This document shows, piece after piece, positions 7,876-16,492 of a stretch of 64,000 nucleotides of DNA. The notes beneath the pieces were generated by a model. That model made no database searches. It was not told the DNA's origin and saw only the letters and a list, made by a program, of their open reading frames with translations. A program made the position numbers and the translations under genes. Positions within the stretch are counted from its first letter, which is position 1, and each line of letters opens with the position of its first letter. Source of the stretch: JAPSGB01 sp963775185 (lineage in GTDB: Bacteria > Myxococcota_A > Polyangia > Polyangiales > Polyangiaceae); contig CAVZIE010000015.1 of assembly GCA_963775185.1 (NCBI GenBank), positions 124,001 through 188,000 on the forward strand, read 5' to 3'.

Positions 7876-9426
7876 TCAGGACGGCTCGGGCGCCAGATCA
7901 CAATCGTTCAGCCCGTGCTCCACTGCGTAGAGCGCCGCGGCGGCGCGCCCGCGTGCGTTGGTCTTGTCGTAGATGCGCCCGATGTGGTTTTCGGCGGTCT
8001 TCGGCGCAATCGCCAGCCGATCGGCGATCTGCTTCGTGCCGAGACCCTGGGCGAGCAACGCGAGCACCTCGACTTCGCGCCGCGAGAGACCCGCGGGATA
8101 CGCGTCGTCGGCCGTCTTGCGGGCGTGGCCCGCCGCGTCGAGCACGGCGCTCACCGCCTTGCGCGGAAGGCGCCCTTCCCTGGCTTGCTCGATCAAGAGA
8201 TCCGCGGCCTGTGCGGGCGAGAGCGCGAGACGCCACGGACGATCGTGCGTCAGCGCCTGGTAGACGTCCGATGCGGCGAGGATCCCCGTCGCCACGTCGT
8301 CGAGCGCCATGGCGCGCGGATAGCCGGTCTTGTCCGAGCGCTCGTGCACAGCGGCGGCGCGTTCGCACAGCTCGCTCAGCGCCGGCGCGAGCCGGAGGAT
8401 CGTCTCGGTGTGACCGTTGTGGCTCTCGACGATCTGACGCTCGTGGGTTGTGAGCGTCCCGGGCTTGTCCCACAACCCGGAAGGCACGCCCGCGCGTCCG
8501 ACGTCATGAAGCAGCGCCGCGAGGCGCAGGCGGCGCCTGGCCTCGAGATCGAGACCGACCGCTTCCGCCGCGAGGAACGCGAGCTTGGCCACGTGCCGGG
8601 AATGGCCGAGCAGATAGCCCGACTTCTGATCGGCGTAGTCGGCATACGCGGTACACGCCTTGTCGATCGCCTCCGCGTCGAGCACCCGCGGCGCGCCGGG
8701 CTCGTGGTCGAGATAGGCCTCCCAGCACGACGGCACGTCGAGGCCATCGAGCAGCGTCGCGTGATCGCTCTCGAGGAGCGCGATGCACTCGGGACAGAAC
8801 TGTCCGCCCTTGCGCGGCAGGATCAGGTCGAGCGCCGTGCGCTTGCCGAGGGACCGTACGGCGATGGCGGTGTGGGCGGCGATGCTGGCCAGGCGCGCCG
8901 GCACCGGGATGTCTTCGCCGCCGTGCCCCGCCGCGACGCCGTCGAAGCGGTCATACATGTACCCGAGCATGTGCGGCACGCGATCGCCCACCGGGATGCG
9001 CCGGGAGAGCACCACCGCTTGCGCGCAGTGCATGCCGATGGGGCCGGCCAACTCCGCGAGGCTCTCGGAGATCGTCCGGATGACGTCGCGCCGGACCTGA
9101 TCGTCCGTGCCCTTCGCCCAGTAGCGATCGAGCGCGTCGGCGACCTGCGCGGGATCCGCCATGTCGGCCATGCCGAACGCGTAGTTGAAGGACATCTCGT
9201 CGCCCGCCGCCATCTGCGCGGCGTCCGAGGCGACGGACGTGCAGCCGATGAAGCGCAGGACCACGCCGTAGTACGTCGCGCTCCGGTCGGCCTCGTCGAG
9301 CCCGAGGCGCGCCGCCATTCGCGTCGCGAGTATCGTCGCGGCAATCGCCGACTGCAGCGGCTGCCCCGCTCCCATGTCCGTGGCGAGCGAGAGCCCGCCG
9401 ACCAGCTCGGCAATGCGTACTCCCAT
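7876..9426 (-). CDS. HD-GYP-type phosphohydrolase fused to LuxR-type HTH
   Basis: A 516-residue protein with two recognisable parts. Residues ~275-430 form an HD domain: GHSRHVAKLA, LLHDVGR (HD pair), GHTETIL and HERSDKTGYP, the last resembling the GYP segment of cyclic-di-GMP phosphodiesterases. The C-terminal ~65 residues are a LuxR/GerE helix-turn-helix, LSRREVEVLALLAQGLGTKQ with ...KTAENHIGRIYDKTNA. The N-terminal ~260 residues have an additional HD-like helical pattern without clear metal ligands. It may couple signal-nucleotide turnover, or an inactive sensor fold, to transcription. The ATG at 9424-9426 starts a coherent helix and has no competitor. Confidence 0.82.
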   Translation of the reverse strand: MGVRIAELVGGLSLATDMGAGQPLQSAIAATILATRMAARLGLDEADRSATYYGVVLRFIGCTSVASDAAQMAAGDEMSFNYAFGMADMADPAQVADALDRYWAKGTDDQVRRDVIRTISESLAELAGPIGMHCAQAVVLSRRIPVGDRVPHMLGYMYDRFDGVAAGHGGEDIPVPARLASIAAHTAIAVRSLGKRTALDLILPRKGGQFCPECIALLESDHATLLDGLDVPSCWEAYLDHEPGAPRVLDAEAIDKACTAYADYADQKSGYLLGHSRHVAKLAFLAAEAVGLDLEARRRLRLAALLHDVGRAGVPSGLWDKPGTLTTHERQIVESHNGHTETILRLAPALSELCERAAAVHERSDKTGYPRAMALDDVATGILAASDVYQALTHDRPWRLALSPAQAADLLIEQAREGRLPRKAVSAVLDAAGHARKTADDAYPAGLSRREVEVLALLAQGLGTKQIADRLAIAPKTAENHIGRIYDKTNARGRAAAALYAVEHGLNDCDLAPEPS

Positions 9427-9505
9427 CAGACGATGGTCTCACAACTGGCGACCGCGCGCACGCGCTTCCGCGCCGAACCGACAACCAGAAATCGGGCCGG
9501 GACTT

Positions 9506-10951
9506 CTACTTCGGCGCGCAGGCCCGCACGCTCGCGGCGAACGTCTGCTCGGCGGTCTTCTTCAGATCCGCCGGCTTCATCGAGCTGCCGAACTGCAGCT
9601 GGTAGTAGCGCTGCCAGAGCTTCCTGGCGTCGTCGCAACGGCCGGCGGCGCCGACGCACATGGCGGCTTGCATCACCACGCCGTTCGCCATGTTGCGTTG
9701 AGTCACATCCTTGAGCTTGGGCGCCAGCTTCTCGATGCGCTTCGCTTCCTCCATGCACGCGTCCGCGTTCTTCTTCTGCGTCGCTTCGGCGACGCGCGCC
9801 ATGGCGCGGCGCGCCTGCTCTTCCGGCGTGCCCTCGGAGCTCGGGCACTTGGCGTCGGCGATCGCCTTGGTCGACGCGGCGATCTGCTCGTCGGTCATGT
9901 TGTGGTCCTTGTCCTGGGCCTTCATGAACTCGGTGTGGAGCTTCTTGCCTTCGTCGCACTTTCCGGCGCGCATCAGGCACATGGCGCGCGTGTACATCAC
10001 GTCGGGAGCGTGCGAGCCGTTCGGATCGATGCGATCGGCGCGATCCAGATCCGCGAGGCAGCCCACGCCGTCGCCGGCGCGCTGCTCCTTCTGCTTCGCG
10101 CTCGTGCGCAGCGCGCCCGCCTGACCCGCGGGCGTGTTGTCGTAGACCGGCGGCGGAGGCGGCGCGACCGAGTTCGGCTGGTCGGCAGCCTCCGCGCCGC
10201 CCTCGCCGATCTTGCGCAACGCCAGCCGAATCGGTACGCGACAGCTCACCTGTGCCTGGGTCTTGCAGTCGGCGAGATCGCCGCCCTGCTTCAGGTTCTG
10301 CTGCTCGCTCTTGTGCTCGGCACCGCCGCCGATGCTGCCGACGCCGACGCTGCCGCCGGCGCTCGTGCCCTGGTGCGAGGCGAGCTCGAACGCGCCCAGG
10401 TCGTAGGCCCAGACGAAGTGTGTCGCGTCCGCGCACTCGGGATTCTTCGCGATGTCGGTCCTGGGCACGGTGTCGCGCGTGGCCGTCGCGACGCCGGTGA
10501 TGAAGTACGAGAGCTTCAGCGCCTCCCCGTGGCTCACGTGGCCGCCGAACGTCGCGACGCCCAGCGGCAGGTTCGCGTACAGCTCGTCCTCGTTCTTCAT
10601 GTCGATGCCCTCGACCGTGCCGCTCGTGAACTGGGGCGGGTTGTACTTGCCGTAGCGGCCGGGGATGGAGCTGTCCGAGCAACCGTCCAGCACCGTCAGC
10701 GCGCAGCCCTCGTACTTGACGAACACGATGTCGCGCGCGGCCTTGGCCTCGAAGCCCGCCAGATCCGTCGCGTCCCACTCGACGATGAACGGCTTCAGCT
10801 GATGCGTCTTGGCGTCCTCGCAGCGCGCCTTTCCCACCGCCGTATCGTTGATCAGCGTCGACCCGCCGCCGGCGCCCGGCGCCTGCGGACCGCCGCACGC
10901 CGCTGCGAGCGAAGCCGTGAAAACCAGTGCAACCCCGCGCAGAATCTTCAT
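9506..10951 (-). CDS. conserved lipoprotein with TPR-like C-terminus
   Basis: The start is placed at ATG 10949-10951, which gives a lipoprotein signal (MKILRGVALVFTASLAAACG, Cys at residue 20). The 481-residue mature protein has an N-terminal domain with WDATDLAGFE, CALTVLDGC and FELASHQG, a Gly-rich turn (GGSVGVGSIGGG), a Pro-rich linker (APPPPPVYD) and a C-terminal helical repeat region (MYTRAMCLMRAGKCDEGKK, VMQAAMCVGAAGRCDDARK), which looks like TPR repeats with paired Cys. I know similar proteins only as uncharacterised myxobacterial lipoproteins. Confidence 0.75.
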   Translation of the reverse strand: MKILRGVALVFTASLAAACGGPQAPGAGGGSTLINDTAVGKARCEDAKTHQLKPFIVEWDATDLAGFEAKAARDIVFVKYEGCALTVLDGCSDSSIPGRYGKYNPPQFTSGTVEGIDMKNEDELYANLPLGVATFGGHVSHGEALKLSYFITGVATATRDTVPRTDIAKNPECADATHFVWAYDLGAFELASHQGTSAGGSVGVGSIGGGAEHKSEQQNLKQGGDLADCKTQAQVSCRVPIRLALRKIGEGGAEAADQPNSVAPPPPPVYDNTPAGQAGALRTSAKQKEQRAGDGVGCLADLDRADRIDPNGSHAPDVMYTRAMCLMRAGKCDEGKKLHTEFMKAQDKDHNMTDEQIAASTKAIADAKCPSSEGTPEEQARRAMARVAEATQKKNADACMEEAKRIEKLAPKLKDVTQRNMANGVVMQAAMCVGAAGRCDDARKLWQRYYQLQFGSSMKPADLKKTAEQTFAASVRACAPK

Positions 10952-10986
10952 GGCGGCGGAGCATAGCCCAGGTCCCGGCGGCACCG

Positions 10987-10992
10987 TATAAT
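10987..10992 (+). promoter_or_regulatory. -10 box TATAAT, possibly giving a leaderless mRNA
   Basis: A perfect TATAAT ends 7 bases before the ATG of the acyltransferase gene at 11000. With the usual 6-8 base distance, transcription would start at or next to the ATG. No Shine-Dalgarno sequence lies between, and no convincing -35 box is visible. Confidence 0.4.
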
Positions 10993-10999
10993 CGCCGCC

Positions 11000-11785
11000 A
11001 TGCAGCAGGTCGGGGCGGCACAGGGCAGGGTTCGCCGGGAGCGAAGCCGGCTGTTTACCGCCGTCTACAGCCTGTACTACTGGCCCTACCTCATCAGCAC
11101 TTGCGCCGTGCTGTTCTTCGTCGCGCTCGCGATCTTCGTCGTCACGTTCCCCTTCGATCGCAAGCGCAAGGTCCTGCATCGGTTCACGTGCTGGTGGGCC
11201 GCGCACTACCTGGCGTGGGCGCCGTTCGCCAGCGTCAAGGTGGAAGGCCGCGAGAAGCTCGCGAACACCGGCGCGTGCGTCTACGTCTCGAACCACCAGA
11301 GCATGGTGGACATCCTCGCCGTCTTCGCGACGTATCTCGACTTTCTCTGGATCAGCAAGCGCGCGAACTTCTACGCGCCGTTCCTGGGCTGGAACATGGC
11401 GCTCAACGGCTACATCCCGCTCAAGCGCGGCTATCTGCCGAGCATCCTCAGGATGGTGCGCACGTGTCACGACAAGCTCGCCGCGGGCTACAGCTTGTTC
11501 CTGTTCCCCGAAGGCACGCGCTCGCCCGACGGGACGATCCAGAGCTTCTACCGCGGCGCGTTCTACCTCGCGAACAAGTTCCGCGTGCCGATCGTGCCGA
11601 TCGTGCTCGAGGGCACGGACGACGTGCTCAAGAAGCACAGCTGGATGATCGATCCCGGCCCGGTGCTCGTCCGCGTGCTCGACCCGATCGATCCGGCGGA
11701 CGTGGGCTACGACGAAAAGCGCCTGACGGAGCTGGTGCGCGAGCGCATGCTCGCCGAGCAGCAGCGCCTGCGACAGTCGGCGTAG
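11000..11785 (+). CDS. plsC: 1-acyl-sn-glycerol-3-phosphate acyltransferase (PlsC family)
   Basis: A 261-residue membrane-associated acyltransferase that should convert lysophosphatidate to phosphatidate with acyl-ACP or acyl-CoA. It has one N-terminal hydrophobic helix (YYWPYLISTCAVLFFVALAI), the catalytic NHQSMVD block (HX4D motif), KRANFYAPFLGWNMALNG, the glycerol-phosphate-binding FPEGTRSPDG and VPIVPIVLEG. A second family member lies at 26529-27347, so the division of labour is unclear. It is followed by a paired palindrome at 11798-11850. Confidence 0.92.
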   Translation: MQQVGAAQGRVRRERSRLFTAVYSLYYWPYLISTCAVLFFVALAIFVVTFPFDRKRKVLHRFTCWWAAHYLAWAPFASVKVEGREKLANTGACVYVSNHQSMVDILAVFATYLDFLWISKRANFYAPFLGWNMALNGYIPLKRGYLPSILRMVRTCHDKLAAGYSLFLFPEGTRSPDGTIQSFYRGAFYLANKFRVPIVPIVLEGTDDVLKKHSWMIDPGPVLVRVLDPIDPADVGYDEKRLTELVRERMLAEQQRLRQSA

Positions 11786-11797
11786 CCCTTGGGTTTG

Positions 11798-11850
11798 TTT
11801 GCCGTTCCGGCGCGGAACCGCCCGGGCCGATACCGCGCCGGACCGACATC
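11798..11850. repeat. dispersed GC-rich palindrome, inverted pair
   Basis: TTTGCCGTTCCGGCGCGGAA (from 11798) and its near complement GATACCGCGCCGGACCGACA (from 11829) face each other across about 9 bases and can form a long hairpin. The pair fills the space between the acyltransferase stop and the TTG start of the hydrolase gene. Confidence 0.8.
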
Positions 11851-11867
11851 CTCTATCATCAGCAGCG

Positions 11868-12674
11868 TTGCGCCCACGGAAAGCCCTGACCATCCTGGCG
11901 GTGATGGCCGGCTTGTACGCTCTCGTCGCGGGCCTTGCCGCTGCCGCGCAGCGCCCGCTCGTCTACCCGGCGCCGCGGCAAGTCGAACAGCCGCACCTCG
12001 ACGGCGCGACGCTCGAACGCATCCCGGGCCAAGAGGGCCGCACGGTGTACGCGCTGTACGCCCCGGCGCCCGACGGCGCGCCGACGATCGTGCACTTCCA
12101 CGGCAACGGCGAGCAGCTCGCCGACGTGGCGCCGCTGGCAGGCGCGCTGCACCGGCGCGGGCTCGGCGTGATGGCCGTCGAGTATCCGGGCTATGGGCTG
12201 GCGCACGATTCAATGCCGAGCGAACAGCGCATCTACGCCGACGCGGAGACGGCGCTGACACGCCTCGCGGAGCTCGGCGTGCCGGCGGCCAGCGTCGTGC
12301 TCGAGGGCCAATCGCTCGGAACGGGCGTCGCGGTGGAGATGGCCCGGCGCGGTCACGGCGCGAAGCTCGTCCTGATCTCGCCCTACACGTCGATCGTGGA
12401 CATGGCCCGCACGGTCGCGCCCTTCTTGCCCGTGGACTGGCTGATGCGCGAACGCTTCGAGACGGCGGACAAGGCCCCGTCGCTTTCGCTGCCCGCGCTC
12501 GTGATCCACGGCGCGGCCGACGAGGTGATCCCGGTGGACATGGGACGTCGCGTCGCGTCGCTCTTGCCGCACGCGGAGCTCGTGATCGTGCCGGGCGGCC
12601 ATCACAACGATCTGTTCGCGACGCACGGCGCGGACCTCGTGCGCCGCATCGCGGACTTCGCGCTGTCGGATTGA
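11868..12674 (+). CDS. membrane-anchored alpha/beta hydrolase (BEM46/ABHD13-like)
   Basis: I chose the TTG at 11868 because it gives the signal-anchor MRPRKALTILAVMAGLYALV; ATG 11904 would cut into the hydrophobic segment, and a more upstream in-frame start would have to read through the repeat. The 268-residue product carries an oxyanion-loop HFHGNGEQL, the nucleophile Ser in GQSLGTG, Asp in HGAADEVIP and His in GGHHNDL, a complete catalytic triad. BEM46-type enzymes are membrane-bound serine hydrolases of poorly known substrate. It is probably exposed on the outer face of the inner membrane. Confidence 0.82.
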   Translation: MRPRKALTILAVMAGLYALVAGLAAAAQRPLVYPAPRQVEQPHLDGATLERIPGQEGRTVYALYAPAPDGAPTIVHFHGNGEQLADVAPLAGALHRRGLGVMAVEYPGYGLAHDSMPSEQRIYADAETALTRLAELGVPAASVVLEGQSLGTGVAVEMARRGHGAKLVLISPYTSIVDMARTVAPFLPVDWLMRERFETADKAPSLSLPALVIHGAADEVIPVDMGRRVASLLPHAELVIVPGGHHNDLFATHGADLVRRIADFALSD

Positions 12675-12694
12675 CCACGCCGCAGGGTGTCCCG

Positions 12695-13408
12695 TCAGCC
12701 CGGGTACAAGGTGCTCATGAAGGACTCGACGCACGCCCAGGTGTCGGTGCACGACGCCTCGGCGCGACAGGACTCCAGCGCCTGGTGCACGGACGGGACC
12801 AACTGCTCGTCCAGATTGTCGAGGAACGCTTTGTAGTCGGCCGTGCAGTAGTAGTCGTCGTTGCAGGCGGCGCACATGTCTTCGGCGAGCGTACTCGTGG
12901 GTGCATCGACGATACACGGTGTCGTGTCGTCGCATGCCAGCTGGGCGTCGCAATCGAACCCCGCAGCGATGCCGGGAATCAGCGCGCGGCTCGCGGCGTC
13001 GCAGTCGAGGTTCACGCCGCCCACGTGGCAGTCGACGAGATGCGCGATGTCGCGCTGGCACGCCGCCAACACGTCCTGGTTCACGCTCGTGGGCAAGGTC
13101 ACGCTGTAGCCCGTCTCCACGCACGGGCTGTCGGAGGGGCAGGCACCGCTGCAACCGGACGACGAGCAGATGTCGTCGCAGGTGGCGACGCAGTCGCTCA
13201 TGTAGTCGCTCATCCCCGAGCAAGTGTGGAAGCACGAGCTGCATCGGCTGTCTTGCGCCGACCGGCACTCGTCGTTCGCCTGATCGCACTCGCTCTTGGC
13301 GCAGTAGCGGTGGACCCCCGCCCTCGTGTCGCTGCCAGGTGAGCCGGTGTTGGCGACGCAGGCGGGGACGGCCAGGGAAAGGACAATCGCGAGGGTAGCA
13401 AGACGCAT
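12695..13408 (-). CDS. Cys-rich lipoprotein
   Basis: The ATG at 13406-13408 begins MRLATLAIVLSLAVPACVAN, a lipobox signal with Cys at residue 17. The rest of the 237 residues hold about 26 Cys, spaced as paired motifs (CSSCFHTC, CDDICSSSGCSG, CAACNDDYYC, CTDTWAC), with charged helical stretches between. It probably forms a disulphide-stapled surface domain; no family name is recognised. It converges with the hydrolase gene and diverges from the histidine kinase gene. Confidence 0.78.
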   Translation of the reverse strand: MRLATLAIVLSLAVPACVANTGSPGSDTRAGVHRYCAKSECDQANDECRSAQDSRCSSCFHTCSGMSDYMSDCVATCDDICSSSGCSGACPSDSPCVETGYSVTLPTSVNQDVLAACQRDIAHLVDCHVGGVNLDCDAASRALIPGIAAGFDCDAQLACDDTTPCIVDAPTSTLAEDMCAACNDDYYCTADYKAFLDNLDEQLVPSVHQALESCRAEASCTDTWACVESFMSTLYPG

Positions 13409-13537
13409 TGGCGCATTCTCCAGGTTGGAACGCGCTCTTGTCGGCCGCTCACGGGAGCAGTTGCGTACGATTTCAACGCGGCGTCCGCGGGCCGAGCTTG
13501 CCGTTGCCACGACCCTCGCGTAGACGACTGGCTCAAC

Positions 13538-15448
13538 ATGCCATCCCCGGGTGACGAGCCGGACTCTGTAGCGCTTGGGGGAGTGCTCGACCGCCTCGAC
13601 GTGGGCGTCTTCAGCATCGATCACGCGAGCGGACGGGTCACGCACGCCAACGCGGCCTGCGCGCGCATCTTCGGACTTCCGTCGGCCCAGGCCATGATCG
13701 GCATGAGCGCCGCCGACTTCTACGCCGATCCCAAGGAACGCAGCGAGATCGATGCGCGCCTGCGCGCGAGCGAGAGCTTCCGGAAGACCGGCGTGGCGCG
13801 GCTCGAGCTACGCCGCCTGCGGCAAGACACGCAGGAGCCCGTCGAGGTGGTGATCGCCGTCGTCGCCTCCTTCAACGAGGCGGGGCAGGTCGTCCGGATG
13901 GACTGTACGGTCGAACGCGCGCGCGAGCGGACGCACACCGAGAAGGCTTTTCGCGCCAGCGAGCAGCGCTTCCGCACCCTGTTCGACAAGAACAGCGTCG
14001 GCATGGTGCTGACCAATCTCGCCGGCCACATCAACCGCGTGAACGAGGCCTTCTGCCGTCTGGTCGGGCGGCGCGAGGAGGACCTGCTCGGCATCGACGC
14101 GGCAACGTTGATCTACCCCGACGATCAGCGCGAGCGACCGTCACCGCGCACCTTTCCCGCCGGGTCGCCGGGACGCGAGCTGCGACTTGTCCGGGCCGAC
14201 GGCGAGTCCGTGTGGTGCTATCTCGGGTGGTCTTGGCTGCTCGACGACGACGGACAACCCCACAGCGCCGTCGTGATCGTGCAGGACGTGACCGAGCAGC
14301 GGCAACTCGAACAGAGGCTGCAGCGTCTGGCCAAGCTCGAATCGCTGGGTGTGCTCGCGGGTGGCATCGCTCACGACTTCAACAACATCCTCGCCGTGAT
14401 CCTGGGCAACCTGAGCCTGGCCTCACGGCTGCCCGACGCCGGACCCGAGACGCGGCAGGTGCTGGCGCAGGCCGAGGCGGCGTCCAAGCGCGCGCGGGAG
14501 CTAGCGCAACAGCTCGTGACGTTCGCCAAGGGCGGAACGCCGGTCAAGCGCACCGCGCCCATCGCCGCCGTCGTGCGCGAGGCGGCGGGCTTCTACCTCC
14601 GCGGCTCGAACGTGGCCGCGGAGCTCTCGCTGGCGCCGGATCTGTGGCTGCTGGATTTCGATCCCGCGCAGATTGGCCAGGTGCTGCAGAACCTGTTCAT
14701 CAACGCGGTGCAAGCCATGCCGAACGGCGGCACCGTCCACGTCGATGCGAGCAACCTCGTACTCACTCAGGCGACCGGCATCCCGCTCCCCGCGGGGCGG
14801 TACGTACGCATCCGCGTACGAGACGAGGGCGTCGGCATTCGCACATCAGACCTGGACCGCGTGTTCGATCCGTATTTCACCACCAAGGAGGGCGGTACGG
14901 GCTTGGGCCTGGCTACGGCGCACTCGATCGTACTCCGTCACGGTGGCCACGTGGGCGTCGAGAGCGTCGTCGGGACCGGCTCGACCTTTACCATCTACCT
15001 GGCGGCGAGCGCGTCGTCGGGCGCCGCTCCGTCGAGCGCGCCCGATGACGGCTCGACGGCCCCCGGCGTGCGCGTGCTCGTCATGGACGACGAGCCGGGA
15101 GTCCGGCAAATCGCCCGTCGAATCCTGGCTTCACGCGGTCACGACGTGGACGTCGCCGCGAATGGCGAGGAAGCCATCGCCGCCTATGCGGCCGCGCTCT
15201 CCTCCGAGCGTCCCTACGCGGCCGTGATTCTCGACCTCACCGTGCCTGGAGGGCTGGGCGGCGTCGAGACGCTGAAGGGTCTCTACCAGCTCGACCCGTC
15301 GGTTCGCGCCATCGTCTCGACCGGCTACTCCGCGGACCCTGTGATGGCGGACTGTCGCGCCTACGGCTTCTTGGGAGCCGTACCCAAGCCGTACACGGCG
15401 AGCGAGCTCGAGTCCGTTCTCCGGGCGGTCGTCGCGACCAGAGCGTAG
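13538..15448 (+). CDS. soluble PAS-PAS hybrid histidine kinase
   Basis: A 636-residue cytoplasmic sensor with no membrane helix. PAS domains at about 15-125 and 140-265, HisKA with the phospho-His in LAGGIAHDFNNILAV (~285), HATPase with DEGVGI, FDPYFTTKEGGTGLGL (~430-470), and a C-terminal receiver (~515-632) with MDDEP, the phospho-Asp in ILDLTVPGGLGG, STGYS and PKPYT. The HDFNN H-box and fused receiver are typical of orphan hybrid kinases, which often pass phosphate to a separate Hpt or regulator. No partner gene is adjacent. The ATG at 13538 directly precedes the first PAS region. Confidence 0.93.
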   Translation: MPSPGDEPDSVALGGVLDRLDVGVFSIDHASGRVTHANAACARIFGLPSAQAMIGMSAADFYADPKERSEIDARLRASESFRKTGVARLELRRLRQDTQEPVEVVIAVVASFNEAGQVVRMDCTVERARERTHTEKAFRASEQRFRTLFDKNSVGMVLTNLAGHINRVNEAFCRLVGRREEDLLGIDAATLIYPDDQRERPSPRTFPAGSPGRELRLVRADGESVWCYLGWSWLLDDDGQPHSAVVIVQDVTEQRQLEQRLQRLAKLESLGVLAGGIAHDFNNILAVILGNLSLASRLPDAGPETRQVLAQAEAASKRARELAQQLVTFAKGGTPVKRTAPIAAVVREAAGFYLRGSNVAAELSLAPDLWLLDFDPAQIGQVLQNLFINAVQAMPNGGTVHVDASNLVLTQATGIPLPAGRYVRIRVRDEGVGIRTSDLDRVFDPYFTTKEGGTGLGLATAHSIVLRHGGHVGVESVVGTGSTFTIYLAASASSGAAPSSAPDDGSTAPGVRVLVMDDEPGVRQIARRILASRGHDVDVAANGEEAIAAYAAALSSERPYAAVILDLTVPGGLGGVETLKGLYQLDPSVRAIVSTGYSADPVMADCRAYGFLGAVPKPYTASELESVLRAVVATRA

Positions 15449-15451
15449 CGC

Positions 15452-16492
15452 TCACTTCCCGCGCGGCAGCGCCGCGGGCAACGGCAGGTTCGCCTTCCGC
15501 GTAGAGTACGCTGACGGATTTCCGTCGGCGGCGCCCGGCGTGAACGTCGCGATGGCGTAAGCGACCGGCAGCGCGCCGTCCGCGGGCGCACCGAGCGCGG
15601 TCGCACCGGTACAGAACGCGTCCCGGTCGGGGAGCTCGCAGCTCGCGACGGAAAACTCCCTGGACCACGGCCCCGCCGGCGACAGGCCGCTGCGCACGCT
15701 CAGCGTCGACCCGAGCACCGGCGCGTACACCATCAGCCAGCGCGCTCTCGCCGGGTCCGCGACAACGGAGACGGGATCGCTCGCGGAGAGCATGGGCCAC
15801 GCTTCGTCGATGTTGCTGGTGAAGTGGGTACCGCCGGACGAGTATTCGTACGCACCCGCGTCGTCGATGCGGTCGACCGGCGCGCGCGCGACGTAGCAGT
15901 CGGCGGAGAAGTTCGTGTCGAGGCAACCGTACACGACCACGCTTGAGCCATCGACGACGGCGGCGACGCCAAAGGACGGGCGATCCGCGGTCCACAGCAG
16001 GTCCGCGCCCGGGACGAACTGCTTCTTCGCGTCGTCCCAGCGCGCGACGCCGGTACCGACCTTCGCGACGCCGAAGTCCGCGCTCGCGTCATAGCGCGAC
16101 GCGGCGTAGAAGAGCCAACGCGCGTCGCCGACGGCGACCGGCGCGAGCGCCTCCACCAGAGGACCGCTGGGCGACGCGGCAAGCACCGGGTCGGGCAAGC
16201 GCGTCGCGCCGGCATAGCAGTCGAGCGGACTTGCGCCCGCCGGCACGACGAAGCCCGCGTTGTCGACGTCCTCGCCGTCGATGCGCGCCGAGCCGGCGAT
16301 GAACAGCCGATTTCCGTCAGGCAGATCGACGGCGCTCACGCGTCCGCCGACACGCGTCACGCCATCGGCCTCGAACAGCCGGCAGGCGCTGGCCACGGCC
16401 GGCGCGGGCGCCGGCGCGGGCGCCGGCGCCGGCTCGTCCAGCCGCACGCCGCAGCCCAGGCAGAGCAGCGCGGCGAGCGCCGCCGCCCTCAC
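15452..16492 (-). CDS. lipoprotein with DUF4185-like propeller
   Basis: The GTG at 16490-16492 gives MRAAALAALLCLGCGVRLDE (lipobox Cys at 14), and overlaps the upstream TGA as GTGA. A short (AP)n linker (PAPAPAPAPA) precedes a ~300-residue beta-rich domain with repeated strands such as ARWLFYAASRYD, SSVVVYGCLDT, PVSVVADPARARWLMVYAP and GPWSREF. These resemble the five-bladed DUF4185/DUF5005 propellers, as in the first gene of the operon. It is the last of three coupled genes (17394-18467, 16489-17397, this one) and so probably acts with an outer-membrane barrel. Substrate unknown. Confidence 0.7.
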   Translation of the reverse strand: MRAAALAALLCLGCGVRLDEPAPAPAPAPAPAVASACRLFEADGVTRVGGRVSAVDLPDGNRLFIAGSARIDGEDVDNAGFVVPAGASPLDCYAGATRLPDPVLAASPSGPLVEALAPVAVGDARWLFYAASRYDASADFGVAKVGTGVARWDDAKKQFVPGADLLWTADRPSFGVAAVVDGSSVVVYGCLDTNFSADCYVARAPVDRIDDAGAYEYSSGGTHFTSNIDEAWPMLSASDPVSVVADPARARWLMVYAPVLGSTLSVRSGLSPAGPWSREFSVASCELPDRDAFCTGATALGAPADGALPVAYAIATFTPGAADGNPSAYSTRKANLPLPAALPRGK

